NCBI GenBank assembly: GCA_050692555.1
Contig: JBOGVS010000001.1
Coordinates: 62,001-126,000, forward strand
Reading direction: 5' to 3'
Length of the DNA: 64,000 nt
Source: DAITPV01 sp050692555
GTDB lineage: Bacteria > Actinomycetota > UBA4738 > CALAEC01
Position 1 is the stretch's first letter. The number at the start of each line of letters is the position of its first letter. Of this stretch, positions 58,503-64,000 are shown one piece after another. The notes under the pieces are model-generated. The model did no database searches, was not told where the DNA came from, and was given only the letters and a program-made list of their open reading frames with translations. A program made the translations under genes and the position numbers.

Positions 58503-60140
58503 ATGGACAAGCCCCGCCACGGTGGCCACCTGCTGGCCAAGGCCCTGACCAACGAGGGGGTAAAGAATCTGTTCACGCTGTCCGGCGGTCACATCGCGCC
58601 GATCTACGACGGGTGCGTGGACGAGGGGATCCGGATCGTGGACTTTCGTCACGAGCAGGCCGCCGCCCACGCCGCCGACGGCTGGGCTCGGGTCACCGGC
58701 CGGGTCGGTGTGGCTGCGGTGACCGCCGGTCCGGGAGTCACCGACGCGGTAACCGGGATCACCAACGGGTTCTACGCCAACTCCCCGATGCTGGTCATCG
58801 GGGGGAAGAGCCCCCTGGGCGAGCTGGAGATGGGATCGCTCCAGGAGATGGATCACGTGACGCTGGTGCGGTCGATCACCAAGTGGGCCAGGACCTGCTG
58901 GGAGACCCGGCGGATCGCCGACTACGTCACCGAGGCCTTCCGCCACGCCACCTCGGGCCGCCAGGGCCCGGTGTTCCTGGATATCCCCCTCGACGTGCAG
59001 TTCAACGTGTGGCCGCCGGGCCTCGAGGTTCCGGAGCACTACCGCACCGAGGCGCGGCCGCTGGGGGATCCGGACCTCGTCAAGCGGTCGGCCCGGCTTC
59101 TCGGCGAGGCAGAGCACCCGGTGATCTTCGCCGGCGCCGGGGTCCGGTGGTCCGAAGCGCACCAGGCCCTGGCCGCGCTGGCCGACGCCATGAAGGCTCC
59201 GGTGTTCCTCAACTCCCTGGGCCGTGGGTGCCTGCCACCCGACCACCCTTCGTTCTTCTCCGCCGCCCGGAAGTACGCCCTGGGCAAGGCCGACGTGATC
59301 CTGGCCCTGGGCGTGGACTGGGACTTCCGGCTGGGCTTCGGCCGGCGAAGCATGCCGGAGGGCGTGCAGGTGATCCAGGTCGACGTGGACGGCAGGCACA
59401 TCGGGCGAAACCGTCCGGTGGACGTGGGGATCGTGGGGGACCCGGGGGCCGTGATCGAGCAGCTCCTGGCGGAGGGGGCCGGGAACACCGACGAGCCCTC
59501 GTGGACCACCGAGGTCCGCGACGAGGAGGACCGCCTCACCGAGGAGGCCCGGGCGGGGATGGAGTCCGACGCCGTGCCCATCCACCCGCTCCGCTACGCC
59601 AGGGAGATCCGGGACTTCCTGGATCCCGACGCCATCGTGGTCGGTGACGGCGGCGACATCGTGGGGATCAGCGCGTCGGTCATCAATGCCCGCCAGCCGG
59701 GACACTGGCTGGATCCCGGGCCGTTCGGATGCCTGGGCGTGGGGCCTTCCTTCGCCATCGCCGCCAAGCTGGCCAAGCCCGACAAGCAGGTGCTGATCGT
59801 GTACGGGGACGGTTCGTTCGGGCTGAACGGCATGGAGTACGAGAGCGCCATCCGCCAGGACATCCCGTTCGTGGGGATCATCGGGAACGATGGAGCGTGG
59901 GGCCAGATCAGGGTGGCCCAGGAGGCTCTGTACGGCGAGGGGAACGCGCCGGCGGCGTTCCTCTCCCAGGACGTGGGCTACGAGAAGATGGTCGAGGGGC
60001 TGGGAGGCTACGGAGAGCGGGTCACCGAGCCGGGAGGCATCCGCCCGGCCCTGGAGCGGGCATTCGACGCCGGCGTCCCGGCGTGCATCAACGTCATCGT
60101 GGATGCGTCGTTGATGCGGCGAGCCTCGTACCTCGGGTAG
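58503..60140 (+). CDS. thiamine-diphosphate enzyme, acetolactate synthase-like
   Basis: 545 aa. Three POX-type domains: PYR with catalytic E51 in DFRHEQAAAHAADGWARVTG and TAGPGVTDAVTGITNGF; central; and PP with YGDGSFGLNGMEYESAIRQ ... GNDGAWGQI (GDG...N metal motif). The FAD/quinone loops of acetolactate synthase or pyruvate oxidase are not conserved, so a lyase or decarboxylase such as 2-hydroxyacyl-CoA lyase is possible. No small subunit (ilvN) follows. Complete. Confidence 0.8.
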   Translation: MDKPRHGGHLLAKALTNEGVKNLFTLSGGHIAPIYDGCVDEGIRIVDFRHEQAAAHAADGWARVTGRVGVAAVTAGPGVTDAVTGITNGFYANSPMLVIGGKSPLGELEMGSLQEMDHVTLVRSITKWARTCWETRRIADYVTEAFRHATSGRQGPVFLDIPLDVQFNVWPPGLEVPEHYRTEARPLGDPDLVKRSARLLGEAEHPVIFAGAGVRWSEAHQALAALADAMKAPVFLNSLGRGCLPPDHPSFFSAARKYALGKADVILALGVDWDFRLGFGRRSMPEGVQVIQVDVDGRHIGRNRPVDVGIVGDPGAVIEQLLAEGAGNTDEPSWTTEVRDEEDRLTEEARAGMESDAVPIHPLRYAREIRDFLDPDAIVVGDGGDIVGISASVINARQPGHWLDPGPFGCLGVGPSFAIAAKLAKPDKQVLIVYGDGSFGLNGMEYESAIRQDIPFVGIIGNDGAWGQIRVAQEALYGEGNAPAAFLSQDVGYEKMVEGLGGYGERVTEPGGIRPALERAFDAGVPACINVIVDASLMRRASYLG

Positions 60141-60174
60141 TCTTCCCCCGACGCGCCCGCTGCCCGCAGCGCTT

Positions 60175-61624
60175 TTGCTCGTGGTTCTCCTGTCCGGAGA
60201 CGTCGCCACCGCCGCGGTGCCGCCGGTCCCCATCCCTCAGGACCCCAGCTCGGATTCGGCGCAGCCGTTCTTCGGCGCTCCCGCAGACCCGCAGGCGGTC
60301 CGGGCCCCGCGGGTGCCGGAGCACCCGTTCATGGCGCCCAACGGGCGCAGCAACATCCACGGCGATGCCTACATGACCGACACGTACACCGGCCCCGGAC
60401 CGCTCGGCCGGGACGTGATGGTTCAGTCGACGTTCCACGTGGCCGAGTGCGCATCGGTGACGTTCGACCGAGAGGGGCGGATCCTGACGATCTGCGTCGG
60501 GGTGGAGGGTCCGCGACTGGTGTTGATGGACCCTCATTCCCTGGCCACCGAGGCGGTGCTCCCGCTGCCTCCCCGGCAGGTTGGCTCCTCGGTGTTCACC
60601 GACTTCTCGGGTGGCGGGTACTTCTACCTCGACCACCACGACCGTGCCGTGATCCCCACCAACGACCGCCGGATCCTGGTGGTCGGCGCGACCGGGGGAC
60701 CGCTCGGACCGGGCCTGGAGGTGGTCGGCAGCTACGACCTGTCGGGGGCCGTTGCCCTCGGCGACGGGATCGTCTCCGTCCTTCCGGACTGGCACGGGCT
60801 GTTGTGGTTCGTCACCACCCGAGGTGTGGTGGGCACGGTGGACCCCCAGGACGGAGAGGTCCGCGCGCTGACTCTCGAAGGTGAGGCCATCACGAACTCG
60901 TTCGCGGTCGACGATACGGGTGGGGTGTTCATCGTCTCCGACCACGCCCTGTATCGGTTCGACGCGGATCCTGAGGGAGCACCGGGGGTGACGTGGCGGG
61001 AGCCCTACGATCGTGGCGCGCGCCAGAAGCCCGGCCAGGTCGGCCAGGGCTCGGGGACCACCCCCACGCTGATGGGAAGGCGGTACGTGGCCATCACCGA
61101 CAACGCCGACCCCCGGATGCACGTGCTCATACCGGCGGGAAGCCGGCGCCCCCCGCGGGCCGGTATGCACCCAGGCCGTGTTCCCTGCGGGCGAGGGCGC
61201 CACCGACAACACTCTGATCGGCACGGGCCGATCCATGATCGTGGAGAACAACTACGGATACGCGGGCCCCGCCACCACGACCAGGGGGGCCTCGACGACC
61301 CCCGGGCTGGCGCGCGTGGACCTCGATCGCGACGGGCGCGGATGCCGTGTGGTGTGGACCAGCGAGGAGCGGGCGCCGTCCGTGGTCCCCAAGCTCTCCC
61401 TGGAGACCGGCCTGGTGTACACGTACACAAAGGAGCCCGACCCCGAAGGCGAGGACCGCTGGTACCTCACGGCGATCAGCTTTCGCACGGGACGCACCTT
61501 GTGGGAGCGGTTGAGCGGGAAAGGGCTGGGCTACAACAACCACTACGCCCCGGTGAGCCTGGGCCCGGATGGGTCCGCATACGTGGGCGCGCTCGGCGGC
61601 CTGGTCCTCCTCCAGGACGGCTAG
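60175..61624 (+). pseudogene. exported propeller-like protein, frameshifted near 61129
   Basis: One protein is split over two frames. From TTG at 60175 (signal LLVVLLSGDVATAAVPP) the reading runs to about 61128 (TLMGRRYVAITDNADPRMHV) and then continues only in the +1 frame: after YRREAGAP, GPVCTQAVFPAGEGATDNTL and on to LGGLVLLQDG at 61624. The switch fits one extra base, or two missing, at CTCATACC. Content: PNGRSNIHGDAYMTDTYTGP, FTDFSGGGYFYLDHHDRAVI, VIPTNDRRILVV. Resembles an exported beta-propeller family of unknown role. Sequencing error and true decay are both possible. The start is uncertain, as no ATG/GTG is available. Confidence 0.7.
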
Positions 61625-62004
61625 GCCCGCTTCCGGGCGCTTTCGAGGAATCGTTCGCGGTCCACCACCACCCGTTCGTGAGTTCCGCGGGCGACGGGGC
61701 CGGCGGGGTCGGTGACCTCGAAGGCGAACGTGATCTTCCGCCCGTCGACGTCACGAACCCCGGTGGTGGCGGTGACCGTCGCGCCGACCGGTGTGGGAGC
61801 CAGGTGCTCGAGCTCCGCGCCGGAACCGACGGTGGTGGTGCCCGGCTCCAGGGCGTCGGCCACGGCGGCCACCGCAGCCGCTTCCACCAGGGCCAGGACC
61901 GCGGGCGTCCCCAGGACCGGTACGTCGCCGGAGCCCAGCCGGCCGGCGGTCATGTCCTCGGTGACCGTCTCCTCCACGGTCGCCTGGAGCCCCGGCTCGA
62001 TCAT
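61621..62004 (-). CDS. FlK-like thioesterase (copy 2)
   Basis: 127 aa. VEETVTEDMTAGRLGSGDVP, PAVLALVEAAAVAAVADALE, ELEHLAPTPVGATVTATTGV and RGTHERVVVDRERF match the FlK (fluoroacetyl-CoA thioesterase) hot-dog family closely at the C-terminal GTHERxV. It differs from copy 1 at 52174 in the central helix (catalytic Glu in LVEAA). May hydrolyse acyl-CoA side products. Convergent with the frameshifted gene, overlapping it by 4 bases. Confidence 0.8.
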   Translation of the reverse strand: MIEPGLQATVEETVTEDMTAGRLGSGDVPVLGTPAVLALVEAAAVAAVADALEPGTTTVGSGAELEHLAPTPVGATVTATTGVRDVDGRKITFAFEVTDPAGPVARGTHERVVVDRERFLESARKRA

Positions 62005-62049
62005 CGCTGCCTCCCTCCGCGTGGTGGTCGGTAGGCTATCGCCCGGCCC

Positions 62050-62832
62050 ATGGAAGGACCTCCCGGAGTCATCGCCCTGGTGCTGGCCGAGACCGCGGCC
62101 GGCGCCACCGCATTTCTGTGGCTGGGGCGGGTGTGGGGCACCGTCCGAAGAGGCTTCTTCGTCCTCACCGGGGCCTCCGCGCTGGCCTGCTCGTTGCTCG
62201 CCACGCTGGCGGCCTCGTCGGCCGTCACCACCCCCCCGTCCTCCGACGCCCGCGTCGCCGTCCTCCTGGCGGCGGCGACCTCCACCCTGCTGGGCCTGTC
62301 GCTGGTGGCCCTGATCCTGCGACTGGACGCCGCGGGACGGGTACTCGGGGTGCTCTCGATCCCCGTCGCGGCCGGCATGCTGGTGGGGTTCGCATCCGTC
62401 GCGGGCCCTTCGTTCGTCCCTGCCTTGCTCCAGGTGGTGGCGGGTGCCGTGTTCATGGGAGCGGTGGCAGACGGGCTTCTCCTGGGACACTGGTACCTGG
62501 TCGACCGGGGGCTCTCTCGCGAGCCGATCAATCGGTTCGCGCTGCTCCTCATCGTGGCGGTGGTGCTGGAGGCGGCCGCCGTGGCCGTGCTCGGCACCGG
62601 CAGTCCCCCCGACCCCTCCGCCGGGTTCAGCCCCTACCTGGGGATCGCCGGCCTGGCCGCCTGGCTGGCCCTGGGAATGGTGGCCTGCACGGCGTTGATC
62701 GCCCTGCTGATCCGGGCCAGCCTGAAGGGGACCCGAGCCAGGGCGGTCCAGGCGGCCACCGGGTTCTTCTATCTCGCCGTGATCACCGCGTTCACCGCGG
62801 AGATGGCGGCAAAGATCGGGTTCCTCGGATAG
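62050..62832 (+). CDS. polytopic membrane protein of unknown function
   Basis: 260 aa, about seven to eight helices (VIALVLAETAAGATAFLWLG, FVLTGASALACSLLATLAAS, GVLSIPVAAGMLVGFASVAG, LLIVAVVLEAAAVAVLG). GHWYLVDRGLSREPINRF is the only conserved-looking soluble motif. Starts 45 bases from the divergent thioesterase. Stop TAG shares its G with the GTG of the protease-like gene, so the two are coupled. I do not recognise the family. Confidence 0.7.
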   Translation: MEGPPGVIALVLAETAAGATAFLWLGRVWGTVRRGFFVLTGASALACSLLATLAASSAVTTPPSSDARVAVLLAAATSTLLGLSLVALILRLDAAGRVLGVLSIPVAAGMLVGFASVAGPSFVPALLQVVAGAVFMGAVADGLLLGHWYLVDRGLSREPINRFALLLIVAVVLEAAAVAVLGTGSPPDPSAGFSPYLGIAGLAAWLALGMVACTALIALLIRASLKGTRARAVQAATGFFYLAVITAFTAEMAAKIGFLG

Positions 62833-63464
62833 TGCCGGCCGGCGTCGTCGCCCTGGCGGTGGGTGGGCCGCTGGCCGTGGCCGCGGCGTGGGTCACGGTC
62901 GGCGCCCGGAAGCTGTCGGTGTGGGCGGCCATGGGAATCCTCATGCCGGTGCTGGGCGGACTGTCGCTGGCCACCGGGTGGGTCACATCAGTGGGCCCCG
63001 GGCGGTCGGCCGCGGGTTGGGCGGTGCTGGGCCTGGGCGCCGGGGTGGCGCTGTACGCGGCCACCGCCGGGTTCATGTCGTTGGCCGGCCGGTGGCCTCC
63101 CCTGGCCCGGCACACCGAGTCGCTGTACGGGGAACGGCGGTCGATCTCCCTCCCCGGCGCCCTGTCGGTGTCGGTACTCCTGGTGGTGCCGGGGGAAGAG
63201 CTTCTGTGGCGAGGGGTGGTCATGTCGTCACTCGAGCACGCCCTGGAGGCATCCATCCTTGCCGCGGTGCTTCAGTGGAGCGCCTACGTCACCGCCAGCC
63301 TGTTCAGCCGGAGCATCCCCATCGTGCTGAGCGCCGTGGTGGGCGGTGCGGCGTGGACCGCGCTGGCGTGGTGGTCCGGCGGCGTGGTGGCCGCCCTTTC
63401 CTGCCACGGGGTGTGGACCGCGCTGATGGTGGCCCGCCCGCCGGTTCCCAGGAGGATCTCGTGA
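62832..63464 (+). CDS. CPBP (Abi/CAAX) family intramembrane protein
   Basis: 210 aa from GTG. About six to seven helices. Motif 1 is intact as GEELLWRG (EExxxR); motif 2, normally FxxxH, is replaced (LQWSAYVTAS) and motif 3 has only one His (SCHGVW). So the glutamyl protease active site is partly degenerate. Relatives cleave prenylated or bacteriocin-like peptides. Overlaps both neighbours. Confidence 0.75.
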   Translation: MPAGVVALAVGGPLAVAAAWVTVGARKLSVWAAMGILMPVLGGLSLATGWVTSVGPGRSAAGWAVLGLGAGVALYAATAGFMSLAGRWPPLARHTESLYGERRSISLPGALSVSVLLVVPGEELLWRGVVMSSLEHALEASILAAVLQWSAYVTASLFSRSIPIVLSAVVGGAAWTALAWWSGGVVAALSCHGVWTALMVARPPVPRRIS

Positions 63465-64000
63465 GCGCGATCCCGGCCGCGGCGCGAGAGATCCTTCGCC
63501 ACGGGACCCTGTGCTACCTGGCCGCGCCCTCGCCGGTGGGGCCGCACGTGACGCCGGTCGTGTTCGTCCTCGAGGGTGACCGGGTGTGGGGCACCACGGG
63601 CCGGCGGACCACCAAGGCCCGCCGGTGGCGGGAACGGCCGGTGGCCGGCGGGCTGGTCCGTCTGGGGGACCGGGCGCTGACGTTTCGAGGCCCGGTGACG
63701 CTTTACGATGCGCTGAACCCGGCGACCTGGCCGGTCTCCGTTCTGCGAGGCCCCCAGCTGGCGCTGGTCTCCACCCTGTTCACGGTGAAGAACGCCCGGT
63801 TCTTCGCCGGCTACGCCAGGGACGCGTACAGAGTCCCGTTGGGGTGGACGCCACCGGGCCGGGTGATCTTCTCGGTAGATCTCGAGGATGGTGGGGTGCT
63901 CGAGGACGAGCGCGTCTCCATCCGGTGGGGGACGTGGGGCTCCGAGGTCGGGGGCCACGAGGAGCTTCGGCCCGATCGGGGCGGTCTGCGCCCGAATCAC
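63461..64000 (+). CDS. FMN-binding split-barrel (pyridoxamine 5'-phosphate oxidase-like) protein, cut by window end
   Basis: At least 180 codons from GTG, overlapping the CPBP stop (GTGA), with no stop before the right edge. ILRHGTLCYLAAPSPVGPHV TPVVFV (in two parts) followed by GTTGRRTTKARRW is the split-barrel FMN pocket of the PPOX family. GGLVRLGDRALTFRG follows. Probably binds FMN or F420; the substrate is unknown. C-terminus not seen. Confidence 0.75.
   Translation, partial: MSAIPAAAREILRHGTLCYLAAPSPVGPHVTPVVFVLEGDRVWGTTGRRTTKARRWRERPVAGGLVRLGDRALTFRGPVTLYDALNPATWPVSVLRGPQLALVSTLFTVKNARFFAGYARDAYRVPLGWTPPGRVIFSVDLEDGGVLEDERVSIRWGTWGSEVGGHEELRPDRGGLRPNH

Overview
GC-rich (about 70 %) bacterial chromosome segment with dense, often overlapping genes and many GTG/TTG starts. 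The gene content (phenylacetyl-CoA epoxidase paaABCD under a TetR regulator, MMPL transporter with TetR, cystathionine beta-synthase plus a gamma-synthase/lyase, PGM1-type ATP-grasp ligase, DUF5343, IS1595 transposase, many secreted GSDH-type beta-propellers) suggests a member of the Actinomycetota, perhaps an uncultured soil lineage. This is inferred from gene content only: no rRNA gene is present. I see no tRNA, rRNA or CRISPR array, and no gene-free stretch longer than about 260 bases.

Layout. 0-9 kb: a secreted protein cut by the left edge, a CoA-pyrophosphatase-type Nudix enzyme, a DUF4177 miniprotein, a large secreted M14 carboxypeptidase, then a minus-strand operon (PGM1-like ligase, TetR, GSDH propeller). 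9.2-11.6 kb: accessory patch with an IS1595 element carrying a 53-aa passenger ORF, an orphan HicB-like gene and a DUF5343 gene. 11.7-20.8 kb: envelope/exported block on the plus strand: FecR-domain protein, choice-of-anchor/DUF11/RTX protein, CHASE2 adenylate cyclase and a subtilisin with a PA insert. 20.9-24.4 kb: transsulfuration genes (cbs, DUF429, a 50-aa ORF, metB/cystathionine gamma-lyase) behind three helically phased copies of one palindrome. 24.4-27.9 kb: imidazolonepropionase and two tandem GSDH propellers. 27.9-36.5 kb: a structured leader before a free-Met-sulfoxide-reductase-like GAF protein and MFS transporter, an HD-GYP protein, an aldehyde dehydrogenase, a trypsin-like protease and a TetR/MMPL pair.

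36.5-44.9 kb is the most unusual part: nine minus-strand genes, almost all overlapping. They encode a family 2 glycosyltransferase, a DUF2064 transferase, a polytopic mannosyltransferase-like protein, an acyl-CoA-dehydrogenase-like flavoprotein, a cytosolic PhnD-like binding protein, a radical SAM enzyme with a TusA-like N-terminus, a DoxX-like membrane protein, a GSDH propeller and a dTDP-rhamnose-4-epimerase-type SDR with a zinc-ribbon insert. I do not recognise this set as a described pathway. It is divergent from the paa operon, and the gap between them holds a palindrome that fits the PaaR operator.

45-64 kb: tetR-paaABCD, a glycosyltransferase and an RmlC-like cupin, small conserved genes, a CHRD protein, a PaaG-like hydratase with a FlK-like thioesterase, a TPP riboswitch with an intrinsic terminator controlling a CytX-type permease, leucyl aminopeptidase, a methyltransferase, a ThDP enzyme, a frameshifted propeller-like exported gene, a second FlK-like thioesterase, two membrane proteins and an FMN split-barrel gene cut by the right edge.
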